This document shows positions 8,549 through 17,318 of a stretch of DNA of 35,401 nucleotides, in pieces (within the stretch, counting starts at the first letter, position 1; each line of letters begins with the position of its first letter). Source of the stretch: Bacteroidales bacterium (lineage in GTDB: Bacteria; Bacteroidota; Bacteroidia; Bacteroidales; GCA-2748055); NCBI GenBank assembly GCA_029938715.1, contig JAOZUK010000031.1, positions 1 to 35,401 of the forward strand, given 5' to 3'. Made by a program: the position numbers and the translations under genes. The notes beneath the pieces are model-generated. The model had not been told where the DNA came from. It did not search any database and saw only the letters and a program-made list of their open reading frames with translations.

Positions 8549-9300
8549 TCAATTGTCCAGATACCGTTTCTGGTATTCGCGCCATGTATTTATTGACGTG
8601 GTTAAAGCTATTTCCGCATCTTGCTTGATGTTGTAGCACTGAAGCCCGAAAGGCCCTTCATAACCATTGTCTTTTGCAAGCTTAACCAGATTATAGGTAT
8701 TAAAAGTCCCTTCTCCAAGTGGTTGGATTAACTGATCCCAACCCATCTCTTTGGTGTTGCCAGAATCGGCACCGGAAATGGAGATCATATAGAGGTATGG
8801 AAGCGCATCCGTCAGTTTTTGCTCCCAGCCCTGGGTTCCTTCTGCTTTTAAGAGGTGGCAAAGATTGAATATAGCTCCCGAATGGCTTTTACAACCATTG
8901 AATCGCCTTCTTCCTGATTTTCCTGGTAAGCGTTGGCCCGGACAATAAACGTTACAATCAGGTTTCGGTTCTTCGAATCTACAATTGCTTCCTTCAGGCC
9001 CTCTTTGTAGGTCATGTTTCCTGTGCTGTCAATGTCAAGATTCCAGTAAATTTCCGGCAATTTTAAACCTGCGTTATCAAGGGCAGCTCGGCGGGCGAAA
9101 TAGTCTCCGGCACCATAGTGGCCACCCCAGCCATCAAATCCCAAACGTTTAAAAAATTCAGCCTGTGCATCAACCCCTTCCGGAGCATGGGGCAGATTAG
9201 CAGCATTGGAAAAGCAGTAAAAGGTGTTGTCGAGATCCTTTTTTGGTGTTGAACATCCAAAAAGAGATGCAACTAAAAGGAAATAAAGTATTTTTTTCAT
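8549..9300 (-). pseudogene. Broken sugar phosphate isomerase/epimerase-like lipoprotein gene
   Basis: The 5' part (from 9300) encodes a lipoprotein signal (ASLFGC, Cys 16) and the first half of a xylose-isomerase-like TIM barrel (FFKRLGFDGWGG..., up to IREL at about 141-143), then runs into a stop at 8848-8850. The 3' part lies in another frame: from about 8878 it reads GAIFNLCHLLKAEG..., continuing through ISGADSGNTKEMGWDQLIQPLGEGTF to the stop at 8549. The two parts total about 250 codons, whereas I recall intact relatives at about 280-300. The missing piece is the centre of the barrel, so this is an out-of-frame internal deletion rather than a simple frameshift. Both frames share GGAGCT at the junction (8873-8878). 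It follows the Tat-type oxidoreductase by 15 nt in the operon. A sequencing or assembly error remains possible. Confidence 0.85.
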
Positions 9301-9315
9301 GTGGTTGATCTACTT

Positions 9316-10704
9316 TTAAATTAATTCATATTGTTGAAACTTATTCATCCAGTCCACTACATGTTTATCAAGCCATTTAATACGGAATGGACGGGTCATT
9401 AGTGCATTGGCTGCATTGTCATTAACAAACTGTCTTGCAGCATTATCCCAGTTGAGTTTCCTTCCAAGGGTAACAGCAAAGAGTCCCATCATGGTTAGCA
9501 TGTACACATTGTTTCCCACCTCCAGAGGTTCGAGACTTGGTTTACCGGTTTCTATACTTTTCAGAAAATCAGCTTTATCGGTAAGGGTATCCTTATAAGA
9601 GATATCATTTTCTCCAGGTACGAAATCCAGAATTTTGTCGCTGCTGGCAGAAAGTTTATCCGGATACTCAATCCGAATCCAACCCTCTTTTCCTATAAAC
9701 TTCACATAGGGAACATCAATTAAAAATTTTAATATTAATCCATCGGCATATTCATAGTTAATCTCAAATGCATTAATCGTATTCCACAATCCCTTATCAA
9801 ATGTTCCTGTTCCTTCAACGCTTACAGGTAATTCATACTCTTTCTTCATTCCCCACATGGCAATGTCATTCAAGTGGGCACCCCAGTTGGTAATCATTCC
9901 GTTACAATAATCCGACATGCGCAACCACCCGGGTCTGGAATCGATTCTTTTCGGATCGTGAACCCGTTTTAAGGTATAGGGTGCCTGGAAGGCAGGTCCC
10001 AGCCACATATCGTAATTTAATTCTTCAGGTATGGGCATTGTTTCCTGTGGCCCGATGGCACTTCCGTTAAGTTCTCCGGGAACACCAACCTCCACTTCCA
10101 CCAATTCTCCGATGACACCGTTATGTACCAATTCCACTGCCCGGTTTATTTCCCTTAAGGAACGGAATTCGCTGTCCAGTCGATTGGCAACACCTGCTTT
10201 CTTAACAGCTTCAACAACTGCCGTTCCCCAGGCAGGAGCAACGGTAAAGGCTTTTTCCATACAAACATGCTTGCCGGCTAAAGCTGCGTGAATGGTAACA
10301 GGGGCATGCCAGTGGTCGGTGGTAGAGATCATCACAGCATCCACATCTTTATTGGCTATCAGCCCCCGGTAATCGTCGTATTCCTTTACGCCCTTGTACT
10401 TTTTACCTGCTTTTGAATAGAAGTCATTAATTACTTTTGTGGCATTTTTCATCCGCCATGAATCCACATCGTTGGTGGCAATAACACGATACTTATCAAG
10501 TGTAAGAAAACCGTTGTTCAGATTTGCAAATACCGCTTGACGGCCGGTACCTATCATACCCACATTGATCTGGTTGCTTGGAGCTGTTTTCCCAAATACG
10601 GTTGAGGGAACAACAGTAGGAAGTATCATTGCTCCGGCTACTGTAGCCGATGACTTTTTGATGAAATCCCGTCGGGTAGTTTTTTTAGTTTTCATAGTTT
10701 CCAT
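9316..10704 (-). CDS. Tat-exported Gfo/Idh/MocA family oxidoreductase
   Basis: A 462-residue protein with a twin-arginine signal (TTRRDFIKKSSATVAGAMILP, about 8-28), implying folded export to the periplasm with its cofactor. The Rossmann segment INVGMIGTGRQA (about 45-56), the STTDHWHAP segment and the MEKAF motif (equivalent of the family EKP lysine) mark an NAD(P)-dependent Gfo/Idh/MocA enzyme. Many Tat-type Bacteroidota members carry tightly bound NAD(H) and act on sugars or glycosides. The gene overlaps the end of the UroD-family gene, which implies translational coupling. Two ATG starts are possible, at 10704 and at 10695 (M4); the shorter gives a conventional MKTKKTTRRDF start. The broken isomerase gene follows after 15 nt. 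Substrate unknown; the context suggests oxidation of a sugar or uronic acid. Confidence 0.92.
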   Translation of the reverse strand: METMKTKKTTRRDFIKKSSATVAGAMILPTVVPSTVFGKTAPSNQINVGMIGTGRQAVFANLNNGFLTLDKYRVIATNDVDSWRMKNATKVINDFYSKAGKKYKGVKEYDDYRGLIANKDVDAVMISTTDHWHAPVTIHAALAGKHVCMEKAFTVAPAWGTAVVEAVKKAGVANRLDSEFRSLREINRAVELVHNGVIGELVEVEVGVPGELNGSAIGPQETMPIPEELNYDMWLGPAFQAPYTLKRVHDPKRIDSRPGWLRMSDYCNGMITNWGAHLNDIAMWGMKKEYELPVSVEGTGTFDKGLWNTINAFEINYEYADGLILKFLIDVPYVKFIGKEGWIRIEYPDKLSASSDKILDFVPGENDISYKDTLTDKADFLKSIETGKPSLEPLEVGNNVYMLTMMGLFAVTLGRKLNWDNAARQFVNDNAANALMTRPFRIKWLDKHVVDWMNKFQQYELI

Positions 10705-11848
10705 ATTCTTTTAATGCATCAAGCATCGCCTTTATATTCTGAGGGGGCACTTCGGCCTGAATGTTATGTATGGTGCTGAACACAAATCCACCTCCCGGGG
10801 CAAGCGCTTCAATGTTTCGTTTCACATTATCTTTCACCTGTTCTGGTGTCCCAGATGGCAAAATGTGCTGTGTATCCACACCTCCACCCCAGAAAACAAT
10901 GTCTTTACCAAAATCCTTTTTCAATCGGACTGGTTCCATGCCTGTTGCCGTCACATGAACCGGGTTTAATATATCAACTCCCATTTCAATTAAATCCGGA
11001 ATAATGGGCCGAACATTTCCGCATGAATGGAACAGAATCTTAATTCCTTGCTTTTTTCGTTTTATGAACTCCAATACCCTTGTAAAATGGGGCATATAAT
11101 ACGCTCTGAACTGATCGGGAGCAATTAGCTGCGATTGTTGGGTTCCATAGTCATCGCCCTCACCAACTACATCCACCACATCCCCAATTTCATCGAGTAA
11201 AGCATCCCAGTATTCAATTTTTAAATCGGCCATTTTACCAATGAGTTTATCAGAGTTTAACTCAAACATAAACGGGTCGACCATGGCATTTTCCATCCCT
11301 CGTACACGCTGGTGCATTTCAAAAAGGCCTGCACACAACCCTTTTGTAAATACTGGTTTCTCCCCGTCCCGGTATGCTATCGCTTTTTCCCGTAAACCCA
11401 CAAACCGCTGTTTGTTGGAGGCATTGGGCCAGGGATACTTTTCAATTACATTTTCTTCCAAAAAATCAACATCCTCCATGGGGCTCTTCACCAATGAAAA
11501 CCAATAACCGTCTTTTGGAAAATGATGTGTAAAGCCCCACTCATCGAAATATTCAAAATAGTTACCCCGGTCCTTCAGTTTTGAATAGACATCCCAGTTG
11601 TGACTTGTTAGGGGAAACACCCCACGCACATCCGCATCAAATTCCTGCAGGACTTCTTCTGAAGGGAGAACAATTTGTTGAATCACATCGGTCCAATCTG
11701 GCGGCTCTGAATCTTTCCCTTTGAACTTTAGATAATTCTGATAGGCAGTATTGGTAATTCCTGTCCATGTTGTTGCAGCCAGGTCGTATGGAACATGGTC
11801 GGCCTCCTGGAAGTTTAAGGCTTTTAATACTCTTTCTCTTGAATTCAC
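10685..11848 (-). CDS. UroD/MtaA-superfamily protein (not HemE)
   Basis: A 387-residue cytoplasmic protein beginning NSRERVLKALNFQEADHVPYD, the usual start of the uroporphyrinogen decarboxylase-like superfamily that includes the corrinoid methyltransferases MtaA/CmuA. The zinc-type HxC motif is present in ILFHSCGNV (about 286-294). The distal Cys of MtaA is not evident; STIHNIQAEVPP supplies a His instead. The heme enzyme HemE signature (RQAGRY) is absent, so it is unlikely to make coproporphyrinogen. The start is GTG at 11848; the overlapping ATG at 11850 is followed at once by a stop. It begins 2 nt after the MFS stop and overlaps the oxidoreductase start, so it is embedded in a sugar operon. 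Roles could be methyl transfer from an O-methylated sugar or an unknown lyase or aldolase reaction; neither is proven. Confidence 0.85.
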   Translation of the reverse strand: MNSRERVLKALNFQEADHVPYDLAATTWTGITNTAYQNYLKFKGKDSEPPDWTDVIQQIVLPSEEVLQEFDADVRGVFPLTSHNWDVYSKLKDRGNYFEYFDEWGFTHHFPKDGYWFSLVKSPMEDVDFLEENVIEKYPWPNASNKQRFVGLREKAIAYRDGEKPVFTKGLCAGLFEMHQRVRGMENAMVDPFMFELNSDKLIGKMADLKIEYWDALLDEIGDVVDVVGEGDDYGTQQSQLIAPDQFRAYYMPHFTRVLEFIKRKKQGIKILFHSCGNVRPIIPDLIEMGVDILNPVHVTATGMEPVRLKKDFGKDIVFWGGGVDTQHILPSGTPEQVKDNVKRNIEALAPGGGFVFSTIHNIQAEVPPQNIKAMLDALKEYGNYEN

Positions 11849-11850
11849 AT

Positions 11851-13131
11851 CTATAATTTTGTTACGGGTTTCATTCGGGGAACCAGCACATGAATGATTG
11901 TGATTCCTATTAAGTAACCAAAGGATGCTACTTTAAAAGCAATTTCATATCCACCCTGACTTGACTCACCTAATGCATGGCCCAGCAGTAATGCAGTAAC
12001 CATACCACCTGCAGTACTCACCGTGGTGGCAAATCCGGTTACAGAACCAACTACATTTTTAGGAAACAGATCGGAAATTACAGTAAAAATATTGGCCGAC
12101 CAGGAGCAGTGTGCTGCAGCTGCAAGTGCAATTAAGGCTACACTTATAACCAGTGAGGATTGATGTGGAACGGTCATGACCGGAAGGACTAATATTGCCG
12201 ATCCAAGCATGGTTATTTTACGTGAAAAATTGACCGATTTCCCCTTTTTCATTAAAAAGGAAGATATGGCCCCACCGGTAATTCCTCCCAAATCGGCTAT
12301 GACATAAATGGAGACCAGAGGCAACGCCATCTCTTTTAAATCGATTCCAAATTTTGTGTTTAGAAATTTGGCTCCCCAGAAAAGGTAGAAATACCACACA
12401 GGGTCGGCCATCAGTTTGCCCAGGGAGACAGCCCAGGTTTGGCGATATTTTAATAGTTTAAACCAGCTGATTTTTACTTTTTCCACCTCAGGTTCTCCGT
12501 CTTCAATGAAATCGATTTCAGCCTTATTGGTGAACCTGCTTTCACGTGGTTTCCTATAGAAGATCAACCAAAAGAACAACCAGAAAAAGCCAAGGAAACC
12601 GGACAAAATAAAAACCCATCTCCACGATCCCAGTCCAGCTATAATTAGAGGAATCAGGATTGGAGCAAGAATCGCACCTACGTTGGAACCACCATTAAAT
12701 AATCCGGTAGCAAACGCCCTCTCTTTTTTGGGAAACCATTCGGCTACCGTTTTGATTGCAGCCGGAAAGTTACCAGCTTCGCTTATACCCAGCCCTATTC
12801 TGGCAAGGGCAAATCCAACCCATGTTCGGGCGGTAGCATGAAGCATACTTGCAATGCTCCACAATACTACAGCTATGCCCAATCCCACTCGTGTACCTAC
12901 CCTATCTATAAAATAGCCCATTAACAAAGTACCAATGCCATAGGCAAGCTGAAATGCTGCAATGATGTACCCGTATTCCTGCTCGGTCCAGCCAATCTCA
13001 GTCTCTAGTAGTGGAGCCAGTATCCCCATTAAAAACCGGTCAAAATAGTTTACCGTAGTGGCAAAAAACAGCAAGGCCACAATTGCCCATCTGTAATTTG
13101 TCTTCTTCAATGACGTTTTTTGTTTGCTCAT
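11851..13131 (-). CDS. MFS transporter, hexuronate/anion:cation symporter (ACS) type
   Basis: A 426-residue inner-membrane protein with about 12 hydrophobic segments. The segment VNYFDRFLMGILAP near the N-terminus and the MFS A-like motif GYFIDRVGTR after helix 2 resemble the ACS family (hexuronate ExuT, glucarate GudP and sialate-like carriers). EAGNFPAAIKTVAEWFPKKERA is a strong ACS-type segment. A polar central loop (about residues 195-225) separates the halves. It is the first gene of a tight minus-strand operon with the UroD-family gene, the Tat oxidoreductase and the broken isomerase, and it diverges from the LpxR-like gene across 199 nt. The likely cargo is a sugar acid or similar anion produced by extracellular enzymes; exact specificity cannot be read from sequence. 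Confidence 0.92.
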   Translation of the reverse strand: MSKQKTSLKKTNYRWAIVALLFFATTVNYFDRFLMGILAPLLETEIGWTEQEYGYIIAAFQLAYGIGTLLMGYFIDRVGTRVGLGIAVVLWSIASMLHATARTWVGFALARIGLGISEAGNFPAAIKTVAEWFPKKERAFATGLFNGGSNVGAILAPILIPLIIAGLGSWRWVFILSGFLGFFWLFFWLIFYRKPRESRFTNKAEIDFIEDGEPEVEKVKISWFKLLKYRQTWAVSLGKLMADPVWYFYLFWGAKFLNTKFGIDLKEMALPLVSIYVIADLGGITGGAISSFLMKKGKSVNFSRKITMLGSAILVLPVMTVPHQSSLVISVALIALAAAAHCSWSANIFTVISDLFPKNVVGSVTGFATTVSTAGGMVTALLLGHALGESSQGGYEIAFKVASFGYLIGITIIHVLVPRMKPVTKL

Positions 13132-13330
13132 GCTGTTTCTTGCAGCGTCAAAATTGTTTAACTCCTTCGCTTACAGTAGGTAGTTTGTTTCCTGGTAATA
13201 ATATGAAATATGTGGCATTAAAGAAGACGGATTCACAATTTATACCTAATCTAAAGATTTGAATACCTTAGTAATGTAAATTAGAGCAGCCTAAGGATGA
13301 GCTGTATCATCAGGGCAGGAGATATAGAAC

Positions 13331-14374
13331 ATGCGGCACTGTTATCTGTTGGTTTTACTGATCTTTTTATTCCATGGAATCCCTGTCCATGGTGATGGTG
13401 TTGATTATAGATCCCCCTGGAGATCGGGTGACTCTTTAACGCTGCTTCATTCGGGAAATGACCAATACCTGGATGATCTGCCAATGGCTGTTTCGCTAGA
13501 TGGGTATATCTCTTTTGCCTGGGAGAACGACTTGTATTATCAGCAAGACTACTATTTCACCAATGGTTTTCAAATCGACTTTTTTCATGACAGGCTGCGA
13601 CAATCGCCCATCAACAGGATATTGATTCCTATCCGGGATCCTAAGGAGGGGATCATCTGGTCCGGACTGCAGCTGCGGCAGGAGATATTTACTCCTAAAG
13701 ATCTGGCCATGGATACCATATCAGCCGGAGACCACCCCTATTCATCCACACTGACATTGGCTCAGGTAAGTGTGTTTAATCTACCAGCCAGTCGGTTACG
13801 AATTGTCTCTGGATTGAAATTGGGTGTACTGGGGCCTGCCTCCCTGGGCTTCAAGACACAGGAGTTGGCACACCTGGTTTCCAATCCATCAAGACCCCCT
13901 CAGGGCTGGGACTACCAGGTGCGAAATGACCTTATCGTAAACTACGATCTCCAGGTTGAAAAGGGATTGATTCAGCATGGAATAGCCTTATTTGGACTCA
14001 AAGGAAAGGGCCGGCTTGGAACCTTGCATACCGACCTGGAGACAGGTCTATGGTTCAGACTTGATGCCCGGAAAGGTTATTTCAACCGGTTCGGGCCTTC
14101 AGGTGGTCCCGGACTAAATGTTATATTCCTTCTTTCCGCATCCGCAACCTATGTTTTTTACGATGCCACGTTGCAGGGCGGAGTTATCAATAAAAGTAGT
14201 CCCTACATACTTGCGCCTGATCATCTGATCCGGTGGCTGGGAAACCTGGAGGGTTCTATCACATTTGAATTTTACAGACATCAATTGGAAGTCTACACCC
14301 AGATGACCTCCCCCCGTTTCCGGTTGGCCCAACCGCATGGTTGGATGGGGATGGCATATAAATTATGGTTTTAG
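13331..14374 (+). CDS. LpxR-family outer-membrane lipid A deacylase
   Basis: A 347-residue exported protein (signal peptide about 1-21) of the LpxR/DUF2219 outer-membrane beta-barrel family. Salmonella LpxR removes the 3'-acyloxyacyl chain of lipid A in a Ca-dependent reaction. Family motifs are visible: WENDLYYQQDYYFTNGF (64-80, the N66-D67 pair and T77) and GDHPYSSTL (133-141, normally DRPYAG). H181 in LAHLVSNPSRPPQGWDYQ is at the position of the catalytic His. The PY-A-G to PY-S-S change is a departure from the proteobacterial consensus. Aromatic C-terminal WF fits barrel insertion. It is followed after 3 nt by the HDAC-family gene, so the two are co-transcribed. Outer-membrane lipid A editing is inferred from the family; Bacteroidota lipid A differs, so the acyl position attacked is uncertain. 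Confidence 0.88.
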   Translation: MRHCYLLVLLIFLFHGIPVHGDGVDYRSPWRSGDSLTLLHSGNDQYLDDLPMAVSLDGYISFAWENDLYYQQDYYFTNGFQIDFFHDRLRQSPINRILIPIRDPKEGIIWSGLQLRQEIFTPKDLAMDTISAGDHPYSSTLTLAQVSVFNLPASRLRIVSGLKLGVLGPASLGFKTQELAHLVSNPSRPPQGWDYQVRNDLIVNYDLQVEKGLIQHGIALFGLKGKGRLGTLHTDLETGLWFRLDARKGYFNRFGPSGGPGLNVIFLLSASATYVFYDATLQGGVINKSSPYILAPDHLIRWLGNLEGSITFEFYRHQLEVYTQMTSPRFRLAQPHGWMGMAYKLWF

Positions 14375-14377
14375 TCA

Positions 14378-15223
14378 ATGGATATACTATTTAATAGCAA
14401 GTTCCTGCTGCATAATGCCGAAAGTTATGCTGAAGGCAGGTACAGGATTGAGGATTTCGCCTCCAATACAGAGGAAGTTGACCACAACGGTGAACCCTAT
14501 ATTACCCTGGTTCATAGTGAATCACACCTTGGATTGGTACGTGATGCATGTATGAATTACAGGGTATTAGCAGAGGTCAGCCTCTCTCCGGAGAGCTACC
14601 AGGCAGCCTGTTCAGCAGTTGGTCTTGCAGTTTTGGCTGCTGAAAGGAGCGATTTTGCAGTGGTCCGGCCTCCGGGCCATCATGCCAAACCCGATCAGGC
14701 AGCTGGATTTTGTCTTTTCAATAACATCGCCATAGCAACCCAAAAGCAGGTAAATGAGGGAAAAAAGGTCTTCATTCTGGATATCGACGGTCACCATGGT
14801 GACGGGACCCAGCAGATCTTTTATGATTCGGACCAGGTCCTTTATTGTTCCATACATCAGCAATTTGTTTATCCGGGTTCGGGTGACACGCATGAAACAG
14901 GAGAAGGTGCCGGAATTGGATACACCAAGAATTTTCCCCTGTCACAGGGATCAGGAGACAGAGAATTGCTGGAAGCAGTAGATGAGGCCATACAAAGGGC
15001 TACGGATTTTAAACCTGATGTGGTTGGTGTATCAGCAGGATTTGATGGTTACATTAAGGACAGGTTGTTGGGATTGAATTATACACTTGATGGATATTAC
15101 CAGTGCGGGAGAAGACTCAGCCAATCCTTTGATCATGTTTTTGCGGTACTGGAGGGAGGGTATCACCTGGATAACAGAGCGTGCACCGAGCAATTCATCA
15201 GGGGAGTAAATAGTAAACTCTAA
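14378..15223 (+). CDS. Histone-deacetylase-family (zinc) amidohydrolase
   Basis: A 281-residue cytosolic enzyme of the class II-like HDAC/acetylpolyamine amidohydrolase family. Visible active-site elements are RPPGHHA with the catalytic His pair H101-H102, zinc ligands D137 and H139 in LDIDGHHGDGTQ, D223 in SAGFDGYIKD, and Y262 in LEGGYH, which points to transition-state stabilisation. Bacterial relatives deacylate acetylated polyamines, acetyl-lysine or other small amides. Length and motif set are complete, so it should be active. It starts 3 nt after the LpxR-like gene and is followed by threonine dehydrogenase after 52 nt on the same strand. The link to lipid A editing is unexplained. It could be a housekeeping protein deacetylase or a small-molecule deacetylase. 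Confidence 0.93.
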   Translation: MDILFNSKFLLHNAESYAEGRYRIEDFASNTEEVDHNGEPYITLVHSESHLGLVRDACMNYRVLAEVSLSPESYQAACSAVGLAVLAAERSDFAVVRPPGHHAKPDQAAGFCLFNNIAIATQKQVNEGKKVFILDIDGHHGDGTQQIFYDSDQVLYCSIHQQFVYPGSGDTHETGEGAGIGYTKNFPLSQGSGDRELLEAVDEAIQRATDFKPDVVGVSAGFDGYIKDRLLGLNYTLDGYYQCGRRLSQSFDHVFAVLEGGYHLDNRACTEQFIRGVNSKL

Positions 15224-15275
15224 ATCCGGATGAGCCAGGTTGCCGGAGGCATTTTTTATTATTAATTTTCGCATT

Positions 15276-16298
15276 ATGAAAGCACTGGTAAAATCCAAAG
15301 CAGAAAAGGGGATCTGGATGGAGGATGTTCCAATTCCTGAAATCGGTCCCAATGATGTGTTGATCAACGTTTACAAGTCGTCCATATGCGGTACAGATTT
15401 GCATATTTATAGCTGGGATGATTGGGCTCAGAAAACCATTCCCATTGGATTGACCATTGGTCATGAATATGTTGGACACGTTTCGAGGGTAGGAAGTGAA
15501 GTAAGTGAATTTAAGGAGGGAGACCGTGTTACTGGCGAGGGTCATATCGCTTGCGGGCATTGCAGGAACTGCCGGCGTGGACGGCAGCATATCTGTGAAA
15601 CCACCATTGGAATCGGGGTAAATATCAATGGTTCCTTTGCCGAATACGTGAAGGTTCCCTCCAAGAATGTAATGAAAATTAATGCTAAGATTCCTGATGA
15701 GATTCTCTCTATCATGGATCCCTTTGGGAATGCCACCCATACAGCTCTCTCATTCCCCATGATCGGGGAAGATGTGCTGATAACCGGTGCCGGACTCATA
15801 GGGAGCATGGCGGTGGCTGTTGCACGTTTTGCAGGAGCGCGCTATGTGGTGGCTACCGAGATCAGTGATTACAGGGCGGAACTGGCCAGAAAAATGGGAG
15901 CTGACAGGGTTATAAATCCCATGAAAGAGGATCTAAGATCTGTCATGAATGACCTTGGGATGATCGGGTTCGATATCGGGCTGGAATGTTCGGGGTCCCC
16001 GGCTGCCTTTAATCAGTTGGTGGAACATATGTACAACTCAGGGAAGATTTCACTTCTGGGCATACTCCCCCCCTCCACTCAGGTGGATTGGAACCGTATT
16101 ATCTTCAAAGGGCTGACTCTAAAGGGTATTTACGGACGTGAGATGTTCGAAACCTGGTACCACATGGAGCAGATGCTTATGTCGGGAATGGACCTTTCTC
16201 CAATCATAACCCATCGCTTCTCCATCGATGAGTTCCAGAAGGGATTTGATGTGATGGAGAAGGGCAACTGTGGTAAGGTGATCCTGAACTGGGATTAG
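15276..16298 (+). CDS. tdh: L-threonine 3-dehydrogenase
   Basis: A 340-residue zinc alcohol-dehydrogenase-family enzyme that oxidises L-threonine with NAD+ to 2-amino-3-ketobutyrate. Numbering matches E. coli Tdh closely: catalytic zinc ligands C38, H63, E64, relay residues T40 and H43 (ICGTDLH), and structural zinc cysteines C93, C96, C99 and C107. The NAD fold has [12 protein letters not shown], and [19 protein letters not shown] plus SPIITHRFS are Tdh hallmarks. The start was set at 15276 because MKALVKSK aligns with the E. coli N-terminus; an upstream in-frame ATG at 15240 would add 12 unmatched residues. The usual partner kbl is not adjacent. A TTG (15240-15242), 20 nt, TAATTTTC (15263-15270) element just before the ATG could be its own promoter with almost no leader, or chance. 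Confidence 0.96.
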   Translation: MKALVKSKAEKGIWMEDVPIPEIGPNDVLINVYKSSICGTDLHIYSWDDWAQKTIPIGLTIGHEYVGHVSRVGSEVSEFKEGDRVTGEGHIACGHCRNCRRGRQHICETTIGIGVNINGSFAEYVKVPSKNVMKINAKIPDEILSIMDPFGNATHTALSFPMIGEDVLITGAGLIGSMAVAVARFAGARYVVATEISDYRAELARKMGADRVINPMKEDLRSVMNDLGMIGFDIGLECSGSPAAFNQLVEHMYNSGKISLLGILPPSTQVDWNRIIFKGLTLKGIYGREMFETWYHMEQMLMSGMDLSPIITHRFSIDEFQKGFDVMEKGNCGKVILNWD

Positions 16299-16311
16299 AC
16301 TGGACCCTTAA

Positions 16312-17241
16312 TCATTTCTCAATAATTATACTGTCAACCGGTTCTTCAGGCTGGTCTACTGCATAGAACTCCACAACAAGCTTGCTGTTTATACAGGTGG
16401 CCTTAATTGCTCCATAGTCAGCATCGCAGCAAAACAGGTCAAATTCATCCTCAGGCAATGGATTGGAATCGCAATTGTAGAGCGACTTTCCGCCCACCCC
16501 GTTTACGATATAGTAAAGACCCTCTTCACCCTTCTTCGATATTCTGGAGTAGATGTGATCATGGCCTGATAGTACAATATCTACCTGCTTACCGTAATAA
16601 TCCCATTGCATCCTTTCGGTGCCGCCATGAGGGCCGGAAGAAAAAGGAGAGTGATGAAAGTAAACGATGTGAAAGGGGCTCTCTGAAAGATACAATTGCT
16701 CAGCTAGCCACTGTTTTTGATCCTCCACATTTTCAGTTACAGAGTTTAACGAATAGAAAGTGATGGGCCCCCAGACAAAACTATAATATTCTTCACCCTG
16801 GGGCAAAGTAAAAAAATTCAGGTATGGCAGCAGCCCATCCTTATTGTTTGCATCATGGTTCCCGGGCGATGGAAAAAATCGGTTGGTCTGCTCTTTGTAC
16901 GCAGTTCCATTGCACCGATACTCTTCAGGAGCATCGAAATTGTAGATGTAATCCCCATAGTAATCACTGATGTTTCTTTTAATGGTATTTAATTCGCCCG
17001 ATTCATAATTGTTATCCCCGGTAGTGATTATAAAATCAGGATCCCAGCTTTTAACCAGGTTTGCCACTTTCTCTTCCGGTTCACCTGCTCTCCCGAAATC
17101 ACCTATTGCGGCAAATACAATGGTATCAACATCCATATGGATTTCCAAACCTTGAGGAGCAATCAATTCCATTTCACCACAGGATTGAAAAATCCAGGCT
17201 GAAACCATCAGAGTCCATGTGATTCTACGTAGCATTACCAT
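16312..17241 (-). CDS. Metallophosphoesterase lipoprotein
   Basis: A calcineurin-like phosphoesterase of about 309 residues from the chosen start, exported as a lipoprotein (hydrophobic stretch ending IFQSC). All metal-binding motifs are present in order: GDFGR (Asp), GDNNYESG, GNHDAN, HHSPFSSGPHG and SGHDHIYSR. The organisation resembles purple acid phosphatase/Icc-like proteins that hydrolyse phosphomonoesters or nucleotides in the periplasm. The start was chosen at the ATG at 17241 (MVMLRRITW); a second ATG lies at 17235, and an upstream in-frame ATG at 17286 would add 15 residues that spoil the signal peptide. It converges with tdh across only 13 nt without a visible terminator and lies just downstream of the Tricorn-like gene on the same strand. 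Substrate unknown. Confidence 0.9.
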   Translation of the reverse strand: MVMLRRITWTLMVSAWIFQSCGEMELIAPQGLEIHMDVDTIVFAAIGDFGRAGEPEEKVANLVKSWDPDFIITTGDNNYESGELNTIKRNISDYYGDYIYNFDAPEEYRCNGTAYKEQTNRFFPSPGNHDANNKDGLLPYLNFFTLPQGEEYYSFVWGPITFYSLNSVTENVEDQKQWLAEQLYLSESPFHIVYFHHSPFSSGPHGGTERMQWDYYGKQVDIVLSGHDHIYSRISKKGEEGLYYIVNGVGGKSLYNCDSNPLPEDEFDLFCCDADYGAIKATCINSKLVVEFYAVDQPEEPVDSIIIEK

Positions 17242-17318
17242 AGTTTCTCCCAACAGTGAGCTAAGATAAATAGTCCTTATTTGCAATGGACTATTGCTAT
17301 TTTAACACTTGATGGGGC

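Noticed and set aside
8840-8890. Programmed ribosomal frameshift in the isomerase gene
   Set aside because: No slippery sequence is evident and about 40 residues of the barrel are missing, so a deletion explains it better.
10685-11848. Annotation as HemE (uroporphyrinogen decarboxylase of heme synthesis)
   Set aside because: The RQAGRY signature is absent, the HxC metal motif is present, and the gene lies in a sugar operon.
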